Shown here: positions 1 to 5,830 of the stretch, one piece after another
Position numbering within the stretch: the stretch's first letter is position 1
Layout: every line of letters begins with the position of its first letter
Source of the DNA: an uncultured Actinomycetes bacterium
GTDB taxonomy: Bacteria > Actinomycetota > Thermoleophilia > Gaiellales > Gaiellaceae
Assembly (NCBI GenBank): GCA_903930195.1
Contig: CAIYXH010000083.1
Coordinates: 1-6,143 of the forward strand
DNA: 6,143 nucleotides
Direction: 5' to 3'
The notes under the pieces: generated by a model
Told to the model about the DNA's origin: nothing
Seen by the model: the letters and a program-made list of their open reading frames with translations, nothing else
Database searches by the model: none
Program-made: the position numbers and the translations under genes

Positions 1-912
1 CGTGCCCGTGCCGTGCGCGTTGATGTAGCCGACGCGCTCGGGCGCAACGCCTGAGCTCTCGAGCGCCGTGCGCATCATCGCGGTGACGCCCTCGGAGTTC
101 GGGTCGGGCTGCGCGAGGTGGTGGGCATCGTTCGACGAGCCGTAGCCGAGCACCTCGGCGTAGATCGTGGCGCCGCGCGCAACGGCGCGATCCCAGTCCT
201 CGACGAGCACCGCGCCCGCACCTTCGGCCATCACGAAGCCGGCGCGGGTCGCGTCGAACGGGCGTGACGAAAGCGTCGGGTCGTCGCCGTCGGGCGAGAG
301 GCCGCGCATCGCCGTGAAGCCCGCGAGCATGATCGGAGCCACGCAGGCCTCGGTGCCGCCCGCGATGATCGCGTCGGCCTGGCCGCGCTTGATCATCTCG
401 GCGGCCTCGCCGATCGCGTGCGAGCCGGTCGCGCAGGCCGAGACGACCGCGTGGTTCGGGCCCTTGATCCCGAGCGCGATCGCGAGTTGGCCGGACGCCG
501 TGTCGACGAGGATGTTCGGCAGAAAGCTCGGGTTGACCCGGTCGGGGCCACGTTCGAGCAGCGTCTGCACCTGGTCGGCGACGCCGGCGATCCCGCCGAC
601 GGCGGAGCCGAAGACGATGCCGACCCGTGTGGGGTCGAAGTCCTTCAGACCGGAGTCGTCGAGCGCCTCGCGGCCGGCCGCCAGCGCGAAGAGGACGTTG
701 CGCTCGAGCTTCCGCAGCTCCTTCGGCGGGGCGAGGCCCTCGGAATCGAAGTTCTTGACCTCTCCGGCCACCGTGATCGGGTAGCCGGTCGTGTCGAACG
801 AGCTGATGTGGTCGAGGCCGCTCTCGCCTGCGAGCGCCGCGCGCCAGGTCGAGGGCGCGTCGAGACCGAGCGGCGTCACCGCTCCGATGCCTGTGACGGC
901 GACCCGGCCCAT
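1..912 (-). CDS. fabF: Beta-ketoacyl-ACP synthase II (FabF), 3' end cut by window edge
   Basis: Condensing enzyme of type II fatty-acid synthesis in the cytoplasm: it joins malonyl-ACP to an acyl-ACP with release of CO2. The frame starts at ATG 912-910 (MGRVAVTGIGAVTPLG, the usual FabF N-terminus) and stays open to base 1, giving 304 codons of the roughly 410 expected. The active-site Cys is residue 160 in VSACATGSHAIGEA, and the first catalytic His is residue 300 in NAHGTGT; the second catalytic His and the C-terminal end lie beyond the left edge. AIIAGGTEA (from about residue 180) is also typical of thiolase-fold ketosynthases. No Shine-Dalgarno sequence precedes the ATG; a TAAGCT box sits 6 nt upstream instead. 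The gene is divergent from the ligase, so it is likely the first gene of its transcript or alone. A secondary-metabolism ketosynthase is possible but less likely, because the sequence is FabF-like throughout and no polyketide genes are nearby. Confidence 0.95.
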   Translation of the reverse strand, partial: MGRVAVTGIGAVTPLGLDAPSTWRAALAGESGLDHISSFDTTGYPITVAGEVKNFDSEGLAPPKELRKLERNVLFALAAGREALDDSGLKDFDPTRVGIVFGSAVGGIAGVADQVQTLLERGPDRVNPSFLPNILVDTASGQLAIALGIKGPNHAVVSACATGSHAIGEAAEMIKRGQADAIIAGGTEACVAPIMLAGFTAMRGLSPDGDDPTLSSRPFDATRAGFVMAEGAGAVLVEDWDRAVARGATIYAEVLGYGSSNDAHHLAQPDPNSEGVTAMMRTALESSGVAPERVGYINAHGTGT

Positions 913-918
913 CTGTCG

Positions 919-924
919 AGCTTA
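919..924 (-). promoter_or_regulatory. Putative -10 box (TAAGCT) of a leaderless fabF promoter
   Basis: Read on the minus strand, TAAGCT fits the actinobacterial -10 consensus TANNNT and is followed by exactly six bases (CGACAG) and then the fabF ATG. This would place transcription start at the start codon itself. No clear -35 element and no ribosome-binding site are visible. The assignment rests only on motif and spacing, but the same spacing recurs at two other genes here. Confidence 0.45.
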
Positions 925-928
925 GTCG

Positions 929-934
929 TATCGT
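929..934 (+). promoter_or_regulatory. Putative -10 box (TATCGT) of a leaderless ligase promoter
   Basis: TATCGT fits TANNNT and is followed by six bases (TACCCC) and the GTG start at 941. No Shine-Dalgarno sequence lies before the GTG, which agrees with a leaderless transcript. The box supports GTG 941 over the in-frame ATG at 971. It lies five bases from the opposing fabF -10 box, so any -35 elements of the two promoters must overlap the opposite gene. Confidence 0.45.
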
Positions 935-940
935 TACCCC

Positions 941-1942
941 GTGCCCGCCGCTTCCATCCCGTTCCCGCCGATGGAGGCCGATCTCGTCCGCGAGCTGCCG
1001 GTGGGCGAGGGCTGGCAGTACGAGCCGAAGTGGGACGGATTCCGCGGCGTGATCGAGAACGTCGGCGGCGAGCTCGCGGTCTGGTCGCGGAGCGACAAGC
1101 CGCTCCTCCGCTACTTCCCCGAGCTGCGACCGCTCGGCGAGCTGCTGCCGCCGAACTCGGCACTCGACGGCGAGATCGTGATCGTCCGCGACGGCGCGCT
1201 CGACTTCGACGCGATGCAGATGCGCCTCCATCCGGCCGAGTCGCGGATCCGCAAGCTCTCCGCCGAGATCCCGGCGGAGTTCGTGGCCTTCGACATCCTG
1301 CTCTGGGACGGCAAGCCGATCTGGAAACAGCCGCTCGCCGAACGCCGCGCCGAGCTCGAGCGCCGGGCGAACGGCTTCCGGCTCTCGCCCGCGACAGGCG
1401 ACATCACCGAGGCGCAGGGCTGGCTCGACCGCTTCGAGAGTCTCGGCCTCGACGGCGTGATCGCGAAGCGCCTCGACGCCGTGTACCTGCCCGGCTCGCG
1501 CGAGGCCGTCGTCAAGGTGAAGGAGCACAAGACGGCCGACTGCGTCGTTGTCGGGATCCGCTGGAAGGGCGACCGCGAGCAGGTCGCGACCCTGCTCCTC
1601 GGCCTCTACCGCGAGGACGGCGGCATGGACTACGTCGGCTCCTGCGCCGTCGCCGCGAAGACGCGCGCCGAGGTCGCGGCCCGCGTCCTGCCGCTGCTCG
1701 AGGAGCGCGAGGACTGGGGCGGCTTCTCGGAGCCGAACCGCTGGGGCAGCGGCGAGCTGCAGGAGGCGCCGCTGCGGCCCGAGCTCGTCGTCGAGGTGCG
1801 CTACGACAAGGTGCAGGGCAGCCGTTTCCGCCACGGCACGAAGCTCCTCCGCTGGCGCGAGGACAAGGCACCCGCGGACTGCACCTGGCGCGAGCTCCGC
1901 CCACCCAAGGGCGCCGAGTCCGTCGAGAAGCTCTTCGGCTAG
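941..1942 (+). CDS. ligC: ATP-dependent DNA ligase, LigC type
   Basis: Seals nicks in duplex DNA using ATP, through a lysyl-AMP intermediate. The 333-residue protein has the minimal two-domain layout. The nucleotidyltransferase domain carries motif I EPKWDGFR with the adenylated Lys at residue 30, LDGEIV at 75-80, FVAFDIL at 114-120 (motif III), DGVIAKR at 171-177 (motif IV) and VKVKEHKT at 191-198 (motif V). An OB-fold domain follows, with VVEVRYDKVQGSRFRHGTK around 283-301 and RWREDKAP at 304-311. Length and motif wording resemble mycobacterial LigC rather than the ligase domain of LigD; there is no fused polymerase or nuclease domain. The GTG start at 941 is preferred because of the upstream -10 box; ATG 971 would remove ten residues ahead of motif I without harming the enzyme. 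It converges with the PPOX gene, with overlapping stops. The nearby polymerase-domain gene suggests joint work in gap repair, probably short-patch excision repair or end joining; that pathway is inferred. Confidence 0.93.
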   Translation: MPAASIPFPPMEADLVRELPVGEGWQYEPKWDGFRGVIENVGGELAVWSRSDKPLLRYFPELRPLGELLPPNSALDGEIVIVRDGALDFDAMQMRLHPAESRIRKLSAEIPAEFVAFDILLWDGKPIWKQPLAERRAELERRANGFRLSPATGDITEAQGWLDRFESLGLDGVIAKRLDAVYLPGSREAVVKVKEHKTADCVVVGIRWKGDREQVATLLLGLYREDGGMDYVGSCAVAAKTRAEVAARVLPLLEEREDWGGFSEPNRWGSGELQEAPLRPELVVEVRYDKVQGSRFRHGTKLLRWREDKAPADCTWRELRPPKGAESVEKLFG

Positions 1943-2340
1943 CCGCTCATGTCGACCGCGTGCACCTTCAGCGGCTCGATCGTGACGACGACGCGGGTCT
2001 CGCCTGGGGCGTCGTAGCCGCTGACGTCGGTGTCGTACTTCGCGCCGATGATCTTGGCGAAGGCGTAGTCGTCGTCGGGCTCGAGCGTTGCGTTGCCGCG
2101 CACCTCGAGGTAGCGGAACTGGTTCTGCGGGTCGAGGATGAAGAGGCTGCATCCGGGGCGGGTCCGAAGGTTCTGCGTCTTCTTGCGGCTCCCGTTGAGC
2201 GAGAGCTTGAGCCGGTCGCTTGCCGCGTCGTAGAAGAACCAGACCGCAGTCATCTGCGGGAGCCCTGCGCCGTCGATCGTGGCGAAAGCGGCGACCTGTG
2301 CGTCGAGCAGGTCGTGATGAGATTCCGGAATAGAGGTCAT
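1939..2340 (-). CDS. PPOX-fold flavin/F420-dependent split-barrel protein
   Basis: A 133-residue member of the pyridoxamine 5'-phosphate oxidase-like split beta-barrel family, in the branch often labelled 'PPOX class F420-dependent'. Family features in order: AAFATIDGAGLPQMTAVWFFYD (about 17-38, first barrel strands), SLNGSRKKTQNLRTRPGCSL (47-66, phosphate/cofactor-binding region with the K-K-x-x-N-L pattern), FRYLEVRGNATLE (75-87) and a C-terminal strand VVVTIEPLKVHAVD. Such proteins usually form dimers binding F420 or FMN and reduce varied substrates; cofactor and substrate cannot be read here. The ATG at 2340-2338 matches the family N-terminus; the frame is open further upstream, but only through the repeat and in antisense to the next gene. 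There is no clear Shine-Dalgarno sequence. The TAG stop at 1941-1939 overlaps the ligase stop on the other strand. It lies downstream of the polymerase-domain gene on the same strand, 107 bp away across an inverted repeat, so co-transcription is possible. Confidence 0.88.
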   Translation of the reverse strand: MTSIPESHHDLLDAQVAAFATIDGAGLPQMTAVWFFYDAASDRLKLSLNGSRKKTQNLRTRPGCSLFILDPQNQFRYLEVRGNATLEPDDDYAFAKIIGAKYDTDVSGYDAPGETRVVVTIEPLKVHAVDMSG

Positions 2341-2346
2341 GCGGCC

Positions 2347-2352
2347 ATTCTG
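2347..2352 (-). promoter_or_regulatory. Weak candidate -10 box (CAGAAT) for the PPOX gene
   Basis: On the minus strand CAGAAT lies six bases before the PPOX ATG, the same spacing as the better TANNNT boxes in this window, but the first base departs from the consensus. The adjacent inverted repeat would fill the -35 region. It could mean the gene has its own leaderless start rather than relying on read-through from the polymerase-domain gene. Confidence 0.25.
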
Positions 2353-2356
2353 GCTC

Positions 2357-2449
2357 AGGGACTGTCCCCGGCGCAGCCGGGGCCTGTCCCGAATTGCGCC
2401 CGGCGCTGCGAACGTCGGGACAGACCCCGCGAGCGCGGGGACAGTCCCT
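2357..2449. repeat. Nested inverted repeat of four 13-bp GGGACTGTCCC-type units (REP/BIME-like)
   Basis: Four related units lie in 93 bp. Unit 1 (2357-2369) is AGGGACTGTCCCC and unit 2 (2379-2391) is GGGGCCTGTCCCG. Unit 3 (2416-2428) is the reverse complement of unit 2 with one mismatch, and unit 4 (2437-2449) is the exact reverse complement of unit 1. The outer arms pair perfectly over 14 bp (2357-2370 with 2436-2449), and the inner arms pair over 9 bp (2384-2392 with 2415-2423), extending past one mismatch. The middle holds a small GCGCC/GGCGC hairpin (2396-2406). Each 11-bp core is itself nearly palindromic. The structure could form a large cruciform or an RNA stem. It lies between two minus-strand genes and overlaps the first two read bases of the polymerase-domain TAG stop only at its edge (2448-2449). 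Without a T-run it is not a classical terminator. Its layout resembles REP/BIME elements; family membership is inference. Confidence 0.85.
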
Positions 2450-3341
2450 ACGTCACGCCCAATGCTGCAAGCTTGGGTGCGAGCGAGACCGCCTGCTCCC
2501 ACATGCCCGCCATCGGGTCGCCGACCGCTGCGACGCGGGCGACCATCGTCTCGAGCGTGAAGACAGAGGGATCCACCGACGGCACCTCGTCCCAGAGCAG
2601 CGGCGCCGAGACGCGTGCGTCCGGCACGGGCCGCGCCGAGTACGCGCAGGCGATCGTCCGGTCGCGCGCGTTCTGGCCGAAGTCGACGAAGACGCCTTTG
2701 CGGTCTGCGACGCGCCAGGTGGTGGTTGCAATTTCCTGGTCGCCGATCCGCCGCTCGACCTCCTCGGCCAATGCCTTCGCGAACCGCCGCACCGCCGGGA
2801 ACGGCAGCTCCGGCACGATCGGCGCGAGGATGTGGAAGCCGGTCGCGCCGGAGGTCTTCGGAAACGACGGGAGTCCGAGCTCGTCCATCACCTCGCGGAC
2901 GACGAGGGCGATGGTCCGGACGTGCTCCCACTGCCCGTCGGCGCTCGGGTCGAGGTCGATCAGGAGGTAGTCGGGCAGCTCGAGCTCGGGCACGCGCGAG
3001 TGCCAGGTGTGGAGCTCGATGCAACCCAGGTTGATCGCCCAGGCGAGCGCGGCCTCGTTGTCGAGGATCGCGAACACGGTCGAGTGGCCGCTCGGGAACG
3101 AGACCGGCACCTCGCCGACGTAGTCGGGATGCTTGGCCGGCACGCGCTTCTGATGGAAGAAGTCCGCGGCGACGCCGTTCGGGAACCGCTTCATGTGGAA
3201 GGGCCTCCGGCGGAGGTGCGGCAGCGCCTGGTCGGCGACCGAGAGGTAGTAGGCGACGAGGTCGCCCTTCGTCAGCCCGCGCTCGGGGAAGAACACCTTG
3301 TCGGGGTTCGAGAACGCGACCTCGTGTGAGCCGACCTGCAT
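2448..3341 (-). CDS. Stand-alone LigD-type primase-polymerase domain protein
   Basis: A 297-residue archaeo-eukaryotic primase superfamily protein equal to the polymerase domain of LigD but with no ligase or phosphoesterase domain. Such enzymes add nucleotides, often ribonucleotides, to fill short gaps or extend ends before ligation. Visible features: N-terminal SNPDKVFFPERGLTKGDLV (11-29), RPFHMKRFPNG (46-56), FFHQKRVP (61-68), the metal-binding DLD at 129-131 (LLIDLDPS), the nucleotide-binding TSGATGFH with His170, and the third acidic residue Asp220 in VFVDFGQN. All catalytic positions are present, so it should be active. The ATG at 3341-3339 starts 17 bp from the divergent transporter gene and has no clear ribosome-binding site. 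The stop overlaps the edge of the nested repeat. With the LigC-type ligase 0.5 kb away, the pair resembles mycobacterial Prim-PolC and LigC, which work in excision repair; alternatively it serves Ku-dependent end joining if a ku gene exists elsewhere. Confidence 0.92.
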   Translation of the reverse strand: MQVGSHEVAFSNPDKVFFPERGLTKGDLVAYYLSVADQALPHLRRRPFHMKRFPNGVAADFFHQKRVPAKHPDYVGEVPVSFPSGHSTVFAILDNEAALAWAINLGCIELHTWHSRVPELELPDYLLIDLDPSADGQWEHVRTIALVVREVMDELGLPSFPKTSGATGFHILAPIVPELPFPAVRRFAKALAEEVERRIGDQEIATTTWRVADRKGVFVDFGQNARDRTIACAYSARPVPDARVSAPLLWDEVPSVDPSVFTLETMVARVAAVGDPMAGMWEQAVSLAPKLAALGVT

Positions 3342-3344
3342 CGG

Positions 3345-3350
3345 TATTCT
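3345..3350 (+). promoter_or_regulatory. Putative -10 box (TATTCT) for the amino-acid transporter operon
   Basis: TATTCT fits TANNNT and lies eight bases before the ATG at 3359, so transcription would begin at or within two bases of the start codon. No Shine-Dalgarno sequence is present. The gap to the opposing gene is only 17 bp, so a -35 element would fall inside the polymerase-domain gene. Confidence 0.4.
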
Positions 3351-3353
3351 CGC

Positions 3354-3359
3354 AGCCTA
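3354..3359 (-). promoter_or_regulatory. Weak candidate -10 box (TAGGCT) for the polymerase-domain gene
   Basis: On the minus strand TAGGCT fits TANNNT and lies 12 bases before the polymerase-domain ATG, which would leave a leader of about five bases. It overlaps the first base of the transporter start codon on the other strand. This is motif evidence only, and the spacing is less convincing than at the other genes. Confidence 0.25.
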
Positions 3360-4231
3360 TGCGCCGCACGCTCCTCATCTTCGTCCTGACCGCCCTCGTC
3401 GCTGCTGCGGCTGCCGGCGCCACCCCGTCGCGGGTCGCAACGACGACCGCCGCCTCCGCCTCGTGCGCGAAGGCGAGCCTGGCGACGGTCAAGGACGGGA
3501 CGCTGACGATCGGCACCGACAACCCGGCCTACCCGCCCTGGTACGGCGGCGCCGCAGGCCACGGTTGGAAGGTCGCCGACCCGACGAGCGGCAAGGGCTT
3601 CGAGTCGGCGGTCGCCTACGCGGTCGCGAAGAAGCTCGGCTTCACGCGCGCGCAGGTCAGCTGGACGTACGTGCCGTTCGCGAAGTCGTTCGCTCCCGGC
3701 CCGAAGAGCTTCGACTTCGACATCAACCAGATCTCGTACACCGCAGCCCGCGCCAAGGTCGTCACGTTCAGCTCCTCGTACTACGACGTGAACCAGGCGG
3801 TCGTGGTGCTGAAGGGCTCGCCGATCTCCAAGGTGCGGACGGTCGCCGGCCTCGCCAAGTACAAGCTCGGCGCGGAGCTCGGCACCACGAGCTACGCGTA
3901 CATCGAGGCGCACGTGAAGCCGAGCCAGAAGGCGTCGGTCTTCCCGAACGACGCCGGGGCGACGCTGGCGCTCAAGAACACGCAGATCGACGGGCTCGTC
4001 GTCGACCTGCCGACGGCCTTCTACATCACGAGCGCCGAGCTCTCCGGCGCAACGGAGCTCCAGTTCCCGAGCGTCAAGGGCGGCGAGCATTTCGGGATGA
4101 CGTTCCAGAAGGGCAATCCGCTCGCCGCCTGCGTCGACTCGGCGATCGCGAGCCTGAAGCAGTCCGGCGCCCTCGCCAAGATCCAGCAGCAGTGGCTCGC
4201 GAAGGCGACCGGAGCACCGGTCCTGAAGTAG
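3359..4231 (+). CDS. Polar amino-acid ABC transporter substrate-binding protein
   Basis: A 290-residue secreted receptor of the SBP_bac_3 type that captures an amino acid outside the membrane and passes it to the permease encoded next. An N-terminal signal peptide is clear: MRR, a hydrophobic stretch LIFVLTALVAAAAAG to about residue 20, then an Ala/Thr-rich linker. The mature domain starts near CAKAS (36-40) and shows LTIGTDNPAYPPW (49-61), GKGFESAVAYAVAKKLGF (78-95), DFDINQISYTAARAKVVTFS (119-138), GTTSYAYIEA (175-184) and GEHFGMTFQKGNPL (242-255), all typical. The ATG at 3359 is chosen because it puts the signal peptide at the N-terminus; the frame opens at GTG 3326, which would add 11 residues and overlap the divergent gene. 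There is no good lipobox: Cys36 follows SAS and is far from the hydrophobic core, so the protein may be released or held otherwise. Cys36 and Cys258 could form a disulfide. The exact amino acid bound is unknown. Confidence 0.93.
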   Translation: MRRTLLIFVLTALVAAAAAGATPSRVATTTAASASCAKASLATVKDGTLTIGTDNPAYPPWYGGAAGHGWKVADPTSGKGFESAVAYAVAKKLGFTRAQVSWTYVPFAKSFAPGPKSFDFDINQISYTAARAKVVTFSSSYYDVNQAVVVLKGSPISKVRTVAGLAKYKLGAELGTTSYAYIEAHVKPSQKASVFPNDAGATLALKNTQIDGLVVDLPTAFYITSAELSGATELQFPSVKGGEHFGMTFQKGNPLAACVDSAIASLKQSGALAKIQQQWLAKATGAPVLK

Positions 4232-5070
4232 CCGGCCCCGAGGGGCCGCCGGACATTCGAGACTGGCGCCTGCGCGGCGACGCGCGGAACGTCACGATCG
4301 CGCTCGGCTCGACGGTGGTGGTCGCGGCGCTGCTCGTCGTCGGGGTCACGCACGCTCCCGGCTGGTCGAACGTCCGCGAGACGTTCTTCGACTGGGGCCA
4401 GTTCACGAGCACGTTCCCGGAGATCGCCGACGCGTTTCTCCTCAACGTGAAGATCTTCTCGATCTCGGAGGCGATCATCCTCGTCGCGGCCCTCGCCCTC
4501 GCCGTCGTGCGGAGCCTGCCGGGGCCGGTCTTCTTCCCGCTGCGGGCGCTCGCGATCGCCTATGCCGACTTCTTCCGCGGGGTGCCGACGATCCTCGTGA
4601 TCGCACTGCTCGGCTTCGGCGCGCCTGCGCTCGGCCTGAAGCACGTCCCGACCTCGACGACCTTCTGGGGGATCGTCGCGCTCGTCCTCGTCTACACGGC
4701 GTACGTCTCGGAGGTCTACCGCGCCGGGATCGAGTCGGTGCATCCGTCGCAGGAGGCGGCGTCGCGCTCGCTCGGCCTCTCGCGGTGGCAGACGACGCGG
4801 CACGTGATCCTGCCGCAGGCCGTCAGGCGCGTGATCCCGCCGCTCCTCAACGACTTCATCGGCTTGCAGAAGGACACGGCGCTCGTCGGCATCCTCGGCG
4901 CGATCGAGGCGTTCAACCAGGCGCAGATCGACGTCGACGCGTCGTTCAACTTCACGCCGTACCTGGCGGCGGCGCTGCTCTTCGTCGCGGTGACGATCCC
5001 GCTCGCGCGCTTCACCGACTGGCTCGTCCTGCGCGACCGGCGCCGGCGGCAGAGCGGGGGAGTGGCGTGA
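4192..5070 (+). CDS. Polar amino-acid ABC transporter permease (HisM/GlnP type)
   Basis: Membrane channel of the amino-acid importer. Hydrophobic segments, numbered from GTG 4192, lie near residues 34-52, 82-106, 118-146, 158-178 and 256-280, giving about five membrane spans. The EAA loop that docks with the ATPase begins EAASRSLGLSRWQ at 188 and ends VILPQA at 205-210, followed by NDFIGLQKDTALVGILG. The start is uncertain: there is no ATG in this frame near the expected N-terminus. GTG 4192 is the nearest ordinary start and gives 292 residues with a 40-bp overlap of the binding-protein gene. CTG 4270 or ATT 4255 would be rare alternatives, and GTG 4315 would cut the first membrane span. The stop TGA shares bases with the ATPase start (GTGA at 5067-5070), so the two are translationally coupled. 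Family membership is firm; the 5' boundary is not. Confidence 0.9.
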   Translation: MAREGDRSTGPEVAGPEGPPDIRDWRLRGDARNVTIALGSTVVVAALLVVGVTHAPGWSNVRETFFDWGQFTSTFPEIADAFLLNVKIFSISEAIILVAALALAVVRSLPGPVFFPLRALAIAYADFFRGVPTILVIALLGFGAPALGLKHVPTSTTFWGIVALVLVYTAYVSEVYRAGIESVHPSQEAASRSLGLSRWQTTRHVILPQAVRRVIPPLLNDFIGLQKDTALVGILGAIEAFNQAQIDVDASFNFTPYLAAALLFVAVTIPLARFTDWLVLRDRRRRQSGGVA

Positions 5071-5810
5071 GCGCGCTCACCGTGCAGGGCGTGCACAAGT
5101 CGTTCGGCCGGGCGGAGGTGCTCTGCGGCATCGACCTGCACGTCGCCGAGCACGAGGTCGTCTGCCTGATCGGCGCCTCGGGCTCGGGGAAGTCGACGCT
5201 CCTGCGTTGCGTGAACCTGATCGAGCCGGTCGACCGTGGCCGGATCGTCGTCGCGGGGGAGGAGATCACGGCCCGCGGCACCGACGTCAACCGGGTGCGG
5301 CAGCAGATCGGGATCGTCTTCCAGTCGTACAACCTCTTCCCGCACATGAGCATCCTCCGCAACGTCACGCTCGCGCCCCGGACGGTGCTCGGCCTCTCGC
5401 AGAGGGACGCCGACGAGCGCGCGCTCGAGCTGCTGCGCCGCTTCGGGCTCGCCGACCGCGCCCGCGACTATCCCGACCGGCTCTCGGGCGGCCAGCAGCA
5501 GCGCGTCGCGATCGTCCGCGCGCTCGCGATGCAGCCCGAGCTGATGCTGCTCGACGAGGTGACGAGCGCGCTCGACCCGGAGCTCGTCGCCGAGGTGCTC
5601 GAGGTCGTCCGCGAGCTCGCCGACGGCGGGATGACGATGGTGATCGCCACGCACGAGATGGGCTTCGCCCGGGAGATCGCCGACCGCGTCTGCTTCCTCG
5701 ACGGCGGGCAGATCCTCGAGCAGGGCGCACCGGAGCAGATCTTCACCGAGCCGCAGGAGACACGCACCCAGCAGTTCCTGGCGCGCATCGTCGCGGCCGG
5801 CCGCATGTAG
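5067..5810 (+). CDS. Polar amino-acid ABC transporter ATPase (GlnQ/HisP type)
   Basis: Cytoplasmic ATPase of the amino-acid importer, 247 residues, the usual length for this family. Every nucleotide-binding motif is intact: Walker A GASGSGKST at 36-44 (Lys42), Q-loop Gln86 in GIVFQSYNLFPHMS, ABC signature LSGGQQQR at 139-146, Walker B LMLLDE ending in Asp163-Glu164, D-loop SALD at 167-170 and switch His196 in ATHEMGF. The FQSYNLFPH and THEMGFAREIADRV wording is characteristic of amino-acid importers rather than sugar or metal importers. The GTG start at 5067 overlaps the permease stop by four bases and has a purine-rich GGGGGAG (5056-5062) just upstream, one of the few plausible ribosome-binding sites in the window, as expected inside an operon. 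The frame is open upstream, but only as a shadow of the permease gene. No terminator separates it from the GroES frame 20 bp downstream. Confidence 0.95.
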   Translation: MSALTVQGVHKSFGRAEVLCGIDLHVAEHEVVCLIGASGSGKSTLLRCVNLIEPVDRGRIVVAGEEITARGTDVNRVRQQIGIVFQSYNLFPHMSILRNVTLAPRTVLGLSQRDADERALELLRRFGLADRARDYPDRLSGGQQQRVAIVRALAMQPELMLLDEVTSALDPELVAEVLEVVRELADGGMTMVIATHEMGFAREIADRVCFLDGGQILEQGAPEQIFTEPQETRTQQFLARIVAAGRM

Positions 5811-5818
5811 GACGGGGG

Positions 5819-5824
5819 TACGCT
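5819..5824 (+). promoter_or_regulatory. Putative -10 box (TACGCT) of a leaderless promoter for the GroES frame
   Basis: TACGCT fits TANNNT and is followed by six bases (CTGGCC) and ATG 5831, the same geometry as at fabF and the ligase. No Shine-Dalgarno sequence is visible. This favours ATG 5831 over the in-frame ATG at 5864 and suggests independent expression from the transporter operon. Confidence 0.45.
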
Positions 5825-5830
5825 CTGGCC

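Noticed and set aside
2357..2449. A CRISPR array or a rho-independent terminator
   Set aside because: The units are inverted rather than direct and the spacers are only 7-24 bp, so it is not a CRISPR array; no T-run follows the stem on either strand, so it is not a classical terminator.
418..2970. An 850-codon open frame on the plus strand
   Set aside because: It crosses fabF, the ligase, the PPOX gene, the repeat and the polymerase-domain gene in wrong frames. The product is an Arg/Ala-rich low-complexity string typical of GC-rich shadow frames, with no recognisable domain.
1939..3522. A 527-codon minus-strand frame that would extend the PPOX protein upstream through the repeat
   Set aside because: Only the last 133 residues look like a protein family; the upstream part is a shadow of the polymerase-domain gene and the transporter gene, and the repeat reads as artificial G-T-V-P/G-S-V-P segments.
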